From positions 1-52,804 of the forward strand of contig NZ_LTAQ01000014.1 in the NCBI RefSeq assembly GCF_001590835.1: 52,804 bases of DNA, given 5' to 3'. Below are positions 9,727 to 18,600 of this stretch, one piece after another. The notes under the pieces are model-generated. The model saw only the letters and a program-made list of their open reading frames with translations, did not search any database and was not told where the DNA came from. A program made the position numbers and the translations under genes. Each line of letters begins with the position of its first letter. The first letter of the stretch is position 1. This stretch comes from Bacillus gaemokensis. GTDB lineage: Bacteria; Bacillota; Bacilli; Bacillales; Bacillaceae_G.

Positions 9727-9838
9727 TCTTATCTTTCAAAAGACATAAATGCCTTTGCGGAATTAGCACCTTCCTATAATACTAAATAGGGGTTGCTGAG
9801 GTTTCATAGGGCCTTTCCCTCCACCTCTCTGGATAAGT
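9727..9838 (-). promoter_or_regulatory. SAM-I (S-box) riboswitch aptamer
   Basis: Read on the minus strand, this shows the S-box consensus in order: CTTATC opening P1, AGAGGTGGAGGGA, GGCCCTATGAAACC, CAGCAACC, AAGGTGCTAATTCC and GCAAAGGCA, then GATAAGA closing P1. It lies about 140 bases upstream of the S-component gene. S-boxes switch off methionine and SAM supply genes when SAM is plentiful. Confidence 0.93.
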
Positions 9839-9998
9839 ATTCATTTGTAATTTGTATTATTACACTAACAAGGGGTAATTTCAACACTTTTCTTACTATT
9901 TTTATTTTTACACAAAATAATAAAGATAAATCATTGTATTCTTATCGGAATTATGAAATAATGAACGCGACAAAGGATGTTAACGGGAGGAATTGAAC

Positions 9999-10679
9999 AT
10001 GAAAGTAATTGGATTAATAGGCGGATTAAGTTGGGAATCAACGTCTTTATATTATAAACATATTAATACACTTACTTTATCTCAATATAAGCATAATGCG
10101 AAACTTGTTTTATATAGTATGGATTTTGGCGAAGTAACGACATTATTACAAAATCATCAATATGAAGAAGTGCAAAATGAGCTAGTTACGGTAGCTAAAA
10201 AAGTAGAGAATTCTGGCGCGGATTGTATCCTTATGTGTTCAAATACCGTACATCAATTTGCTGATGAAGTAGAAAAAGCGGTATCTATTCCCCTTCTGCA
10301 TATTGGAGATGTCAGCGCTGAAGAAATTATAGCTCACAATGTAAAACGAATTGGCCTTCTTGGAACCAAACAAACAATGGAACAAGATTTTTATAAAACA
10401 AGACTAGCTAACTATGGAATTGAAACGATTATTCCAAGTAAAGATGAACGAGTATTTATTCATCATGTTATTCTTCATGAATTAAGCCAAGGTATCATTT
10501 CGCAGCAATCCAAGGAAAGAATTTTACAAATTACTACTAAACTTATTGAAAAGGGAGCCGAGGGAATCTTATTAGGTTGTACAGAAATACCGTTACTTAT
10601 TTCTCAAAAGGATCTTTCTATCCCTGTATTTGATACTGCTTATTTACATGCGAAAACTGCGGTGCAATTTGCTGGATAA
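9999..10679 (+). CDS. Aspartate/glutamate racemase family protein
   Basis: A 226-residue two-domain racemase of the Asp/Glu family, which interconverts L- and D-amino acids without cofactor. The first catalytic cysteine is in MCSNTVHQFA near residue 83 and the second in LLGCTEIPLL near residue 193; the opening IGLIGGLSWESTSLYYKHIN is typical of the aspartate racemase (YgeA-like) branch. ATG at 9999 is preferred over TTG at 9993 because GGGAGG sits eight bases upstream. It is monocistronic and divergent from the ECF operon. Confidence 0.9.
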   Translation: MKVIGLIGGLSWESTSLYYKHINTLTLSQYKHNAKLVLYSMDFGEVTTLLQNHQYEEVQNELVTVAKKVENSGADCILMCSNTVHQFADEVEKAVSIPLLHIGDVSAEEIIAHNVKRIGLLGTKQTMEQDFYKTRLANYGIETIIPSKDERVFIHHVILHELSQGIISQQSKERILQITTKLIEKGAEGILLGCTEIPLLISQKDLSIPVFDTAYLHAKTAVQFAG

Positions 10680-10719
10680 GAAGCAATTATCTGTATTTTT
10701 AATCCATTTCCTATATAAT

Positions 10720-10755
10720 AAAAAGCTATCTTAAGAGTGATAAGATAGCTTTTTT
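10720..10755. terminator. Bidirectional terminator between convergent genes
   Basis: AAAAAGCTATCTTA pairs perfectly with TAAGATAGCTTTTT around AGAGTGA, with A and T runs on both flanks, so it can serve both the racemase gene and the kinase gene. Confidence 0.9.
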
Positions 10756-10763
10756 CCTCTAAT

Positions 10764-12542
10764 TTAATAAGAACTCCCTGTAATAGATGGCATTTCTGTA
10801 TGAAGGGGAACTGATTCACTTTGAAACATCGGTAAATAAATCGTAACAGATGTTCCAACACCAACTTCACTCATAATACTAATTCTGCCCTGGTGACTTT
10901 CGATGATTTTATAGCTTAGCATGAGTCCAATTCCAGTACCTTTTTCTTTCGTACTGTAGAAAGGTTCTCCTAATCTTTTAATTCTTTCCTCAGGAATTCC
11001 TATGCCTTCATCAATCATATTTATAATCACTTTATTGTTTCCATCCTGTTTAACCATAATAGAGATTTTCCCGCCATTTGGCATCGCTTCAATTGAATTT
11101 TGTAAAATATTAATGAATACTTGTTTTAATTGATTCTCACTACAATCAATTATTAATTCTGTTAAATCCGTAACCAATTCAATTTGAATATTCGTCATAA
11201 TTGCTTTCGTATTGATTAATGAAACGACGTTCTTTAATATGCAATATAGATTTTTCTTTTCGTTTGGAATCACATCTGTTTTTGCAATTGATAAAAACTC
11301 ATGAAGAATCGACTCGATTCTTTCAATTTCCGAAAGCATAAGTTCAAAGTATTTATCTTGATCTTCCTGATTAATCTGAAACAATTGAATAAACCCTTTA
11401 ATTACTGTCAATGGATTTCGAACTTCATGCGCTACCCCTGCAGCTAGTTGTCCAATGGCAGCAAGTGTATCTGATTTATTTAGTAACTCTTCTGTCTTTT
11501 TACGTTCCGTAATATCACGAACAATAATCATAATTTTATCTTTTAACAACGGTAAACATCTAGCCTCAAAGAAACTTATGCTTCCTTTAAGTGTTAACGG
11601 ATATTCAACAATAACAGTGGATTCTTTTTGTTGCACTTGATAAATGGCTTCTCGAAACTGCTGCGCTACAGGTGATGGTAACACTTCATAAAATTTTTTC
11701 CCCATAAAATCTTCTGCAGGTACATAAAATTTCGCAGTTGATCCAGCTTTATAATCTATTATTGTGCCATCAGCTTCTGTTAAAAAGCATAAATCCGGTA
11801 AAGCTTTGAATATAAGCTCTAGTTCTGAAGTTTGCTGTTTTAATTGTTCTTCTATGCCTTTTAAATGAGTAATATCAACCCCAACGGCCCAATAGCTAAA
11901 TCCTGATACAGGGAATTGCTTGGATATATTCGACCACATAATTGTTTTTGTTTCACCGTTTTTGCACGTTAAATTCATTTCCCAATCTCGAAAGTTTTTT
12001 CCCCGAAGAGAAAATTTCTTTTGAATTTGATGGCGATAGTCTGCATCTGGATATAACAAACCCAACGCTTTTGGGTTTCCAATGATTTCTTCGGCTGAAT
12101 AACCCGTTACAAGTTCACATTCACGATTCCATAAAATAAAATCGCCATTTTGATCAAGAGCGTCTACCATAACCGGCATGTTTTGTAAGATTGTATATAA
12201 ATGTTCTTCTTTTTGAGAAAGTAAATGTATATTTTTATTTTGAAGTTTATTCATTACAGTATCTACAATGAGATTTGCAAGCATTTCGAAGTATTTTTGA
12301 CAACTAAAGGTATCATCTTTCATGGAGTAAGTAACAAACGAACCAATATTTTGCTCATTAAAAAAAATTGGGATTTCAACTTTTGTAAGTTTACTATTTT
12401 TCTCTTGATCCATACCCAACGAAAAAATACATTCTCTTTCAGCATCAAGAAGTTGATGTGAAATGTTTGTTAATTTATAAAATTGTTCTGCCATGGTTTC
12501 TATTGTGTTCACATCAATGAGTTCCATTAGCCGAGCTTCCAT
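10764..12542 (-). CDS. PAS-domain sensor histidine kinase (sporulation-kinase type, orphan)
   Basis: A 592-residue soluble kinase. Residues 1 to about 110 form a PocR-like ligand-sensing region (AEQFYKLTNISHQLLDAE). Two PAS domains follow (about 115-235, ending VDITHLK, and about 245-350, ending VRDITERKK). The transmitter has H-box GVAHEVRNPLTVIKGFIQLF near residue 375, N-box NILQNSIEAMPNGGK, DEGIGI and GTGIGLMLS. No membrane segment and no adjacent regulator are seen, so it is likely a cytoplasmic orphan acting on a remote regulator such as Spo0F; that partner is inference. AGAGGTGG lies seven bases before the ATG at 12542. Confidence 0.88.
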   Translation of the reverse strand: MEARLMELIDVNTIETMAEQFYKLTNISHQLLDAERECIFSLGMDQEKNSKLTKVEIPIFFNEQNIGSFVTYSMKDDTFSCQKYFEMLANLIVDTVMNKLQNKNIHLLSQKEEHLYTILQNMPVMVDALDQNGDFILWNRECELVTGYSAEEIIGNPKALGLLYPDADYRHQIQKKFSLRGKNFRDWEMNLTCKNGETKTIMWSNISKQFPVSGFSYWAVGVDITHLKGIEEQLKQQTSELELIFKALPDLCFLTEADGTIIDYKAGSTAKFYVPAEDFMGKKFYEVLPSPVAQQFREAIYQVQQKESTVIVEYPLTLKGSISFFEARCLPLLKDKIMIIVRDITERKKTEELLNKSDTLAAIGQLAAGVAHEVRNPLTVIKGFIQLFQINQEDQDKYFELMLSEIERIESILHEFLSIAKTDVIPNEKKNLYCILKNVVSLINTKAIMTNIQIELVTDLTELIIDCSENQLKQVFINILQNSIEAMPNGGKISIMVKQDGNNKVIINMIDEGIGIPEERIKRLGEPFYSTKEKGTGIGLMLSYKIIESHQGRISIMSEVGVGTSVTIYLPMFQSESVPLHTEMPSITGSSY

Positions 12543-12840
12543 CCTCTTTCCACCTCTATATGTAAATTTAATGCCATTTTTAATTCATGCTTCTCCATTA
12601 TACGAATAATGTTCTTGCAGGTATATAGTGGAAGCATAATTATTCAAATAAATTTTATTTTTCAATAAAACTTATTTAAATATGATATATAATCTTACCG
12701 TAATAACATGATACAATTAAAAATTTCACAAAACATTCACAATTTTCTTGAAGAATATATACAGTTATTCCAATTTTTTCTATATAATACATGTAATAAG
12801 ACTTCTATGAATTTCATAGAATACCTTACCCCTAATAAAA
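12543..12840. other. Intergenic, nothing recognised
   Basis: Strongly AT-rich spacer upstream of the PAS kinase. I see no supported ORF or RNA family; it presumably contains the kinase promoter. Confidence 0.4.
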
Positions 12841-12844
12841 AAGT

Positions 12845-12873
12845 AAAAAAGAATCCTTTATGGATTCTTTTTT
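12845..12873 (-). terminator. Rho-independent terminator of the HAD hydrolase gene
   Basis: AAAAAAGAATCC pairs with GGATTCTTTTTT around a five-base loop; it follows the stop codon of the HAD gene by a few bases on the minus strand. Confidence 0.88.
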
Positions 12874-12876
12874 ACT

Positions 12877-13731
12877 TTATACCATTACATAATGATACAG
12901 AGCGTGGGCAACACCATGTTCTTCATTCGATAATGTTTCATAAAGACACATCTTCTTTATTTCATCCACTGCATTTCCCATTGCAATAGATATATGGGCT
13001 TTTTCCATCATCGAAACATCGTTTAGTCCATCTCCGATTGCTACTGTATTGTCGAATGGTATATTAAGATGTTTTGCTAAAGTGTACAGACCATTCCCTT
13101 TTTGAGCATCACGATGATTGATCTCTAAATTATGCCAATAAGAAGCTGTAATTGCTAAGTCTGTATTATGCTGAAACTGTTCTTTTAAACTTTTTAATTT
13201 CTCCATATCATAAGAAAATGGCAGAAGTTTATGAACATGTAAATCATCTGCTAAAATTGTTTTACAACTTTCTGTTATATGAAATGCTGTATGCTCAAGA
13301 TACAGCGCTGCGATGTTTTCTATCTCTTGTAGATCAACTTCTTTATCTGATTCCTTAATATCATCTATTTCACGATATACACTTTCTTCCCCATATTGCG
13401 GGACATATACACCTCGATCAGTATATAGTTGATAATACATACGATTTTCTTCAAGGTATTCCACAATTTCAAGTGCTTGTGCATTTTGGATGGGATAGCA
13501 CTTCAGCATTTTTTGATCTTTATAAATAATTGCACCATTTTCTGCGATTATTGGACATTGTAAATCCACTTCTAATAAAAGTCGTTCAATATCAATGATA
13601 GAACGCCCTGTGCAAATCGCCACAATATGCCCCTCTTTCTGGCATTTGCGAATCGCTTCAGCATTTTCTTTACTAATCATTTTATTTCCTGATAGAAGCG
13701 TTCCATCTAAATCAATTGCGATAAGTTTCAT
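12877..13731 (-). CDS. Cof-type HAD-IIB family hydrolase
   Basis: A 284-residue sugar-phosphate-type phosphatase of the haloacid dehalogenase superfamily. Motif I is AIDLDGTLLSG at residues 4-14 (nucleophile and acid Asp), motif II is AICTGRS near residue 40, and motif IV is AIGDGLNDVSMME near residue 230. The IIB cap lies between about residues 85 and 190. Members act on small phosphorylated metabolites such as sugar phosphates, pyridoxal phosphate or FMN; the substrate cannot be read. It has its own terminator. Confidence 0.9.
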   Translation of the reverse strand: MKLIAIDLDGTLLSGNKMISKENAEAIRKCQKEGHIVAICTGRSIIDIERLLLEVDLQCPIIAENGAIIYKDQKMLKCYPIQNAQALEIVEYLEENRMYYQLYTDRGVYVPQYGEESVYREIDDIKESDKEVDLQEIENIAALYLEHTAFHITESCKTILADDLHVHKLLPFSYDMEKLKSLKEQFQHNTDLAITASYWHNLEINHRDAQKGNGLYTLAKHLNIPFDNTVAIGDGLNDVSMMEKAHISIAMGNAVDEIKKMCLYETLSNEEHGVAHALYHYVMV

Positions 13732-14185
13732 TATTGCTTCACCACTTTCTATAAATAAAAAAGATAATATGAATATACAGAAGGTATCGTTTTCATATTT
13801 AACTCGTTAAGTACCTCTTAGTTATAATTTATGAAAAGCGTTTCAGGTCAAGAAATATTTTGAAAAAAATGCTTATTAAAATACAACAACACTACCCTCT
13901 TCATATATACTACAAAAAAGATAGTGTCGTTATTATAGACTACTTCTTATGTTACAGTAATATGGCTTTTTTATTTAAGAATTTATTTGTTTCTTCTCTC
14001 GCTAAATTGCAACTCAACTTGCAGTCATTTACAGTTTACATTTACTTAGAAGTAAACTTTTGAAATACAGTACTTCCATTACGAGTTAACACAAACATCA
14101 TTCTCCACTCTATCTATTTATCTATTTTTAATGAGTACAACTCACTTCTATCGTACGAAAGAAAAAATTAGGTTACAATTGAGAA
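13732..14185. other. Intergenic, nothing recognised
   Basis: About 450 bases of AT-rich sequence. A plus-strand open stretch at 13860-14063 has no ribosome site and a random-looking composition, so I do not call it. A GTTTAC/GTAAAC inverted pair lies near 14033-14057. No RNA family is recognised. Confidence 0.4.
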
Positions 14186-14187
14186 AT

Positions 14188-14231
14188 AAGAAAAAACAAG
14201 ATGCCAATACTTTAGCACCTTGTTTTTTCTT
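14188..14231 (-). terminator. Rho-independent terminator of the first P450 gene
   Basis: Arms 14188-14204 and 14215-14231 (AAGAAAAAACAAG against CTTGTTTTTTCTT) flank a ten-base loop just past the P450 stop codon. Confidence 0.85.
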
Positions 14232-14238
14232 ATTTGTA

Positions 14239-15450
14239 TTATTTTTTCAAAAGAATTGGCAAACGTTTTAATGTTTGTTCATTCTCAAGTATGCAATTTT
14301 CTAAATGAAAAGATGCAGACAACTCTATATCGTCATATTGTTGAATAAATGTTTTCAACGCAATTTCCGCTTCCAGACGTGCAAGTGGTGCGCCTAAACA
14401 AAAATGCGGACCTTTTCCAAATGTTAAATGTTTTTCGTTTTCTGAGCGATGCAAGTTAAAAAGAGAAGCTTGTGAGAATTTATTTTCATCCAAATTGGCT
14501 GCACTTACCCATGTAACAATCATCTGCCCCTTTTTCATTTTCGGACCAAATATCGTTGTATCTTCTGTAATTGTTCGTGCCAATGTGACCGGAAAACGAT
14601 AACGTAGTACTTCTTCTATTGCTTTTGGTATAAACTCTGGATTTCTCTTTAACTCTTTATATGTCCCTGGTGCATCTACTAAAAAACAATAAAAGCTATT
14701 GATAACTAAATTTGTAGTTGTCTCATTACCAGCTGCTAAAAGGCCTAATGAAAATACAACAATTTCCTCATCTGATAATCTTTCATCCTCATACTCAGCT
14801 CTTATAAGATCCGAAATAATATCATTTTCCAAATGATATCGCTTTTCTTGAACAATTGGTAAAAGATATGTTTTAAACTCATGTAAAGCCACTGCCTTCT
14901 GCTGATCTAAATCAGTAAACTTTTCTTGACTATACGGCATGAATAAAATATCCGACCACATTTTAATCTTTTTACGATCCGTTGTTGGTACTCCTAATAA
15001 ATCCGAAATAACAGTTACAGGTAAAGGAGCCGCAAACTGTTCTACAATATCGATTTCATTATAATTGCTCATATCTTTCACAAGTTCATTTGCAATTTCC
15101 TGTATCCGTGGTTTCCATTTCTGAAGACTTCTTGGGGTAAACGCCTTTGAAACAATTGAACGAACATTTCGATGTTCAGGAGGATCAGAAGAATTTAAAT
15201 TTACTCTTGTTTCTAGAGGTGGAATGGAAAATTGTCTACGATCTCTTCTGCTTGAGAATAAGCGATAATCCGATAAAACACGATTTACATCATCGTATAA
15301 AAAAACATTCCATACATCTTGCTCTGCGTCATAATAAACAGGATGATTCTCTCTCATGTTCTGATACCAACAATACGGATTCCACAGATCTTCCTTTGTT
15401 TTCAGTTTTGAAATTTTATGAATCAAAATGACATTTTCAGGCGAATTCAT
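14239..15450 (-). CDS. Cytochrome P450 (CYP109/CYP106-like)
   Basis: A 403-residue soluble bacterial P450, a haem monooxygenase for steroid-, fatty-acid- or terpenoid-like substrates. Oxygen-binding helix I is LLAAGNETTTNL near residue 240, with Asn where most have His or Asp. The ExxR motif is EEVLRYR near residue 280. The haem loop is FGKGPHFCLGAPLARLE with its cysteine near residue 352. The N-terminal NPYCWYQNMRENHPVYYD fits CYP109/CYP106-type enzymes. GGGAGGAAAGAAC precedes the start. It is divergent from a PadR regulator with a palindrome between them, so it is a probable target of that repressor. No dedicated redox partner is nearby. Confidence 0.92.
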   Translation of the reverse strand: MNSPENVILIHKISKLKTKEDLWNPYCWYQNMRENHPVYYDAEQDVWNVFLYDDVNRVLSDYRLFSSRRDRRQFSIPPLETRVNLNSSDPPEHRNVRSIVSKAFTPRSLQKWKPRIQEIANELVKDMSNYNEIDIVEQFAAPLPVTVISDLLGVPTTDRKKIKMWSDILFMPYSQEKFTDLDQQKAVALHEFKTYLLPIVQEKRYHLENDIISDLIRAEYEDERLSDEEIVVFSLGLLAAGNETTTNLVINSFYCFLVDAPGTYKELKRNPEFIPKAIEEVLRYRFPVTLARTITEDTTIFGPKMKKGQMIVTWVSAANLDENKFSQASLFNLHRSENEKHLTFGKGPHFCLGAPLARLEAEIALKTFIQQYDDIELSASFHLENCILENEQTLKRLPILLKK

Positions 15451-15517
15451 AGTTCTTTCCTCCCTTTTCTTTTACAATAAAAGTAATAGGTCGGCTGTAC
15501 AAAGATGTATAGACTAA

Positions 15518-15538
15518 CATATGTTATTTTAACATATG
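15518..15538. promoter_or_regulatory. Inverted repeat, probable PadR operator
   Basis: CATATGTT and AACATATG are perfect arms separated by ATTTT, in the 128-base gap between the divergent P450 and PadR genes, about 40 bases from the padR start. PadR-family dimers bind such ATGT/ACAT palindromes. Position and symmetry are seen; binding is inferred. Confidence 0.55.
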
Positions 15539-15578
15539 AGGAGAAATATTTTGTTGAGAAAAAATTAGGAGGATACTT

Positions 15579-16076
15579 ATGTACGTTGATATTTTATTAC
15601 TTGCTGAACTAACATCTGGTCCAAAATATGGTTATGAAATTAAGAAAAATATTCAAAATCGGCTTGGAGAAAATTTCGAATTAAATCATAACATGCTATA
15701 TCCTGCTCTCCGCCGTTTTGAAGATATGGGTGCCATTACAAAAGAAGTCCATCAACAAATAGGTAAGCCGAATCGTAATATTTATGCACTAACTCATACA
15801 GGCACAGAAATTTTTTATGAAATGATGCGAGAGTTCCCAGAAAAAACTGCTTCTAATGATGCTGAATTTCTTGTACGTGTCGCATTGTTTGAAAAACTTG
15901 ATTATGAAGCTCGAGCAGAGATTTTAACCTCTCGTCAAAATGTGTTACATAAACAATTAACTTCTATTCAATTATTAAGTGAAACATCCGCTTTTATTAC
16001 TGAAGTTGTACACTATAGTAAATCACGTATTGAACATGAACTATCTTGGATCGCTTCTCTTATGAAAAAAATATAA
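15579..16076 (+). CDS. PadR family transcriptional regulator
   Basis: A 165-residue regulator. Residues 1 to about 85 form the PadR winged helix (ILLLAELTSGPKYGYEIKKNI, then LYPALRRFEDMGAI and the wing IGKPNRNIYALTHTG); the C-terminal half is the helical dimerisation domain (PadR subfamily 2, LSWIASLMKK end). PadR proteins usually repress drug or phenolic-acid response genes and release DNA on ligand binding. Its divergence from the P450 gene suggests local control and autoregulation. TTAGGAGGA lies upstream of the ATG. Confidence 0.92.
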   Translation: MYVDILLLAELTSGPKYGYEIKKNIQNRLGENFELNHNMLYPALRRFEDMGAITKEVHQQIGKPNRNIYALTHTGTEIFYEMMREFPEKTASNDAEFLVRVALFEKLDYEARAEILTSRQNVLHKQLTSIQLLSETSAFITEVVHYSKSRIEHELSWIASLMKKI

Positions 16077-16143
16077 AATATTAACAAGAAAAGTAAAAAC
16101 AGTGAATGAAAATGAGATTTATTATCAATACTATAATTAATAA

Positions 16144-16173
16144 AAGGGCAACCACCACATGGTTACCCTTTAT
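16144..16173 (-). terminator. Rho-independent terminator of the DUF1540 gene
   Basis: On the minus strand AAAGGGTAACCA pairs with TGGTTGCCCTTT (one wobble) followed by T-rich sequence, immediately after the small gene. Confidence 0.8.
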
Positions 16174-16176
16174 CCT

Positions 16177-16332
16177 TTAAACTTCTGGTACAAACGTTTT
16201 GCAGTCTGTTTCTTCCGTTGTAGATGCTTGGTTCCCTTTATGACTCACAACATAAATTGCTTCTGCGTTACATTTGTTTCCATTACCCCAAAATTTACAG
16301 TTGTTTACTTCACATAAAACATCTTGTGCCAT
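16177..16332 (-). CDS. DUF1540 domain-containing protein (51 residues)
   Basis: A 51-residue cysteine-containing protein with the pattern C-x4-NC-x-FW-x4-KC near the front and D-C-x-T-F at the end, as in DUF1540. Four cysteines suggest metal binding. DUF1540 proteins are small, often linked to sporulation or stress in Bacillus, without a defined function. AAGGAGGTGTGA lies before the ATG. Confidence 0.85.
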   Translation of the reverse strand: MAQDVLCEVNNCKFWGNGNKCNAEAIYVVSHKGNQASTTEETDCKTFVPEV

Positions 16333-16404
16333 AGATATCACACCTCCTTATTCTTTTATCATTAACCATTTTGGGAGGTATGATACCTTTTCGTGATTCA
16401 TTTT

Positions 16405-17055
16405 TTACTTTTTATATGCTCCTTTGTTTGGAACGATTTTTCTTAAAGCTTCTATATCCCCATTTACAATCGCACCAATATTTGTAGAAATTGTTTTAAT
16501 ATCTAAATCCCACCATTTTATTTCTAACAATTCACTTATTACATTATCAGAAAATCTCTTTTTTATCTCCATAGCAGGATTCCCTCCAACAATTGTATAT
16601 GGTGGAACATCTTTTGTTATAACAGATTTTGCTGCAATAATGGCTCCATCCCCTAGTGTAACTCCTGGCATAATAGTAACCTCCATCCCTATCCATACAT
16701 CATTTCCGATTACTGTATCTCCTTTATATGGTAAATCAGAAAGTGCAGGTGTAAATTTCTCCCAGCCATGGCCGAAAATATTGAATGGGTACGCTGAGAA
16801 TCCATCCATTCGGTGATTTGCACCATTCATAATAAATGTAACACCAGGTGCCACGCAGCAAAATTTCCCCATAATCAAATAGTCTCCGATTATCTCGTAA
16901 TGATATAGCACTTGATTTTCGAACGTTTCTCCATTTTTCGAATCATAATAAGAGTAATCGCCAACAATAATATTAGGTCTTGTTATTGTATTTTTTATAA
17001 AATGAACACTTTTATTTCCTTCAATCGGGTATTTTACATCTGGATTAGGATTCAT
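16405..17055 (-). CDS. Vat-type xenobiotic acetyltransferase (streptogramin A / CatB-like)
   Basis: A 216-residue left-handed beta-helix acetyltransferase. It acetylates hydroxyl groups of antibiotics; Vat enzymes act on streptogramin A, CatB-type enzymes on chloramphenicol. The opening [20 protein letters not shown] and [17 protein letters not shown] are typical of Vat; [10 protein letters not shown] carries the catalytic histidine region. Hexapeptide repeats follow ([20 protein letters not shown]), then [15 protein letters not shown] at 17055 is chosen because AAGGAG lies about nine bases upstream; it overlaps the 3' end of the MFS gene by eleven bases, so the two are co-translated. The pair looks like a drug-resistance operon. 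Confidence 0.88.
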   Translation of the reverse strand: MNPNPDVKYPIEGNKSVHFIKNTITRPNIIVGDYSYYDSKNGETFENQVLYHYEIIGDYLIMGKFCCVAPGVTFIMNGANHRMDGFSAYPFNIFGHGWEKFTPALSDLPYKGDTVIGNDVWIGMEVTIMPGVTLGDGAIIAAKSVITKDVPPYTIVGGNPAMEIKKRFSDNVISELLEIKWWDLDIKTISTNIGAIVNGDIEALRKIVPNKGAYKK

Positions 17056-18328
17056 GCTGAATAGCTCCTTCTTCATTATTTATATCATTTGAAGTTGCTA
17101 CTACAGGTTTCAAATTATATATTGGTAAAATGAATAATAGTCCAATAATGAATAATAATGCTGTCCCTTCATACATCATACTTAGCGAAAACACTTCTTT
17201 TAGCGAACCTGCTATACTCATTGTCACTACCATTGAACCTGTAAATAATGGACTCAAAATCCCGTTCACACGTCCAATAAAGTCTGTATCAGAGTTTTGA
17301 ATAATAAGAGTATTAATTCCAATTTGAATACACGGAAGAGCTAAACCACTAAAAAGTTGAGCTGTAAGTGTAATCCATAAATTTGTAGAAAAACCAATAA
17401 TACCAATACCGACAGCCTGCCCAAGCATCCCGACGATTAACATCTTTTGCGGAGCGACATTCTTCGCAAATACCATTGCTAAAGCTCCGCCAATAATCAT
17501 ACCGGCACCATTTACAGTCAATAACCATTGTAGGCTTTCTTTCGATAAACCTAGTTGTTCTGTTACGATAAAAATCCCTAGTGGTTGAATAAGGCCAATA
17601 CCTAATCCTGCTGCCATAAAACAAACACCAAGTAATATTAACGCTTTCTTTGACTTCACATACTTAATTCCATCCGCCATTTCTTGAAACAAACTAATTT
17701 GTTTGTTTTCGCTTTGATTTTCAATATCTTTAGGGAGAAATAGCAATACAATTGCTGCGAGTAAGAATGCAATACCTGTCGCTATAATTGATGTGTAAAT
17801 TCCGAACCCTTGGAATACAAATGTACCAAGTATAGGTCCTAGCACCATAAAGATTGCAAAAATCGTTTGATATAAGGACATAGCTAATTGTATTTCCTCC
17901 GTAGATAGATGCTGTTTAAACAATTTCATTCCTGAAGGCTGTGAAAACTGTGAAAGAATCGCTGAGATTAAAGTAACAAAGAATACAATTTTCCACGTAC
18001 CAAACATAAGTGTAAGCAATACTACAAATACGGATAAAGAACTTAAAATTTCACACCAAACCATAGTCCTTTTCGGTTTCCACCTATCTGCAAAAGTTCC
18101 GCCAATAAACGAAAAAATAAAAATTGGAGCAAACTCAGCAACTGAAATCATAGAAATGGCAAAAGCATCCCCATTTGTCATTTCCATTACATAAAGCAAT
18201 ACTGCAAAATTCCGTACCCATATACCTACCTGCAAAAATAATGCCGAAACAAGAATCCCTTGCACAAATCGATTTTTTAATACGTGTGATACACTACTCT
18301 TCGATTTCATTTCTACATTCATTGACAT
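17045..18328 (-). CDS. MFS drug efflux transporter (macrolide-efflux-like)
   Basis: A 427-residue major facilitator with about twelve membrane helices. Motif A appears after helix 2 ([14 protein letters not shown]). It resembles the MefA/H+ antiporter-3-type exporters of macrolides and other drugs, though the substrate is unproven. ATG at 18328 has AGGGGG seven bases upstream, a site that is also the 3' arm of an attenuator hairpin. A frame running up to 18376 has no ribosome site. It is followed, with overlap, by the Vat-type acetyltransferase, so both would be induced together by a translation-targeting drug. Confidence 0.88.
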   Translation of the reverse strand: MSMNVEMKSKSSVSHVLKNRFVQGILVSALFLQVGIWVRNFAVLLYVMEMTNGDAFAISMISVAEFAPIFIFSFIGGTFADRWKPKRTMVWCEILSSLSVFVVLLTLMFGTWKIVFFVTLISAILSQFSQPSGMKLFKQHLSTEEIQLAMSLYQTIFAIFMVLGPILGTFVFQGFGIYTSIIATGIAFLLAAIVLLFLPKDIENQSENKQISLFQEMADGIKYVKSKKALILLGVCFMAAGLGIGLIQPLGIFIVTEQLGLSKESLQWLLTVNGAGMIIGGALAMVFAKNVAPQKMLIVGMLGQAVGIGIIGFSTNLWITLTAQLFSGLALPCIQIGINTLIIQNSDTDFIGRVNGILSPLFTGSMVVTMSIAGSLKEVFSLSMMYEGTALLFIIGLLFILPIYNLKPVVATSNDINNEEGAIQHES

Positions 18329-18457
18329 AAAAAAGCCCCCTATTCTACATTCTGAATAGGAGGCAGCACAAATCATATGAAAAAGACTATATAATCGCAG
18401 TGCGAAAACACATCCCTTTTATACAAAAATGTACGTACTAATCCTATTCAGAAGCAT
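18329..18457 (-). promoter_or_regulatory. Transcription attenuator upstream of the MFS-Vat operon
   Basis: On the minus strand an 11-bp stem (18364-18354 with 18345-18335, one G-U pair) is followed by six T directly before the MFS start codon, forming a terminator whose 3' arm includes the ribosome site. About 80 bases upstream, 18453-18442 is a perfect 12-base complement of 18361-18350, the 5' arm and loop of that stem, so it can act as antiterminator. Possible leader peptides are MLLNRISTYIFV (18457-18419, spanning the antiterminator strand) and MCFRTAII (18413-18387); neither has a well-spaced ribosome site. The arrangement matches antibiotic-responsive attenuators of Firmicutes. Confidence 0.75.
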
Positions 18458-18600
18458 ATTTCGTTTTTTAACGAAGCTTTCTTGAAAAATAGAATTAGTT
18501 GATCATTGGGATATTTTCACCCTTCCGTTTCGATTTTAAATGGCACATACATACTCTATGTGAACAGTAAAAAATGTATGCATGTCTTCAAGTACCTATT

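Noticed and set aside
13834-13848. Site resembling a CcpA cre box (TGAAAAGCGTTTCA)
   Set aside because: The central CG is displaced by one base relative to the cre consensus on both strands, so it does not fit.
13860-14063. 67-codon plus-strand ORF
   Set aside because: No ribosome site, very AT-rich, and composition like random sequence.
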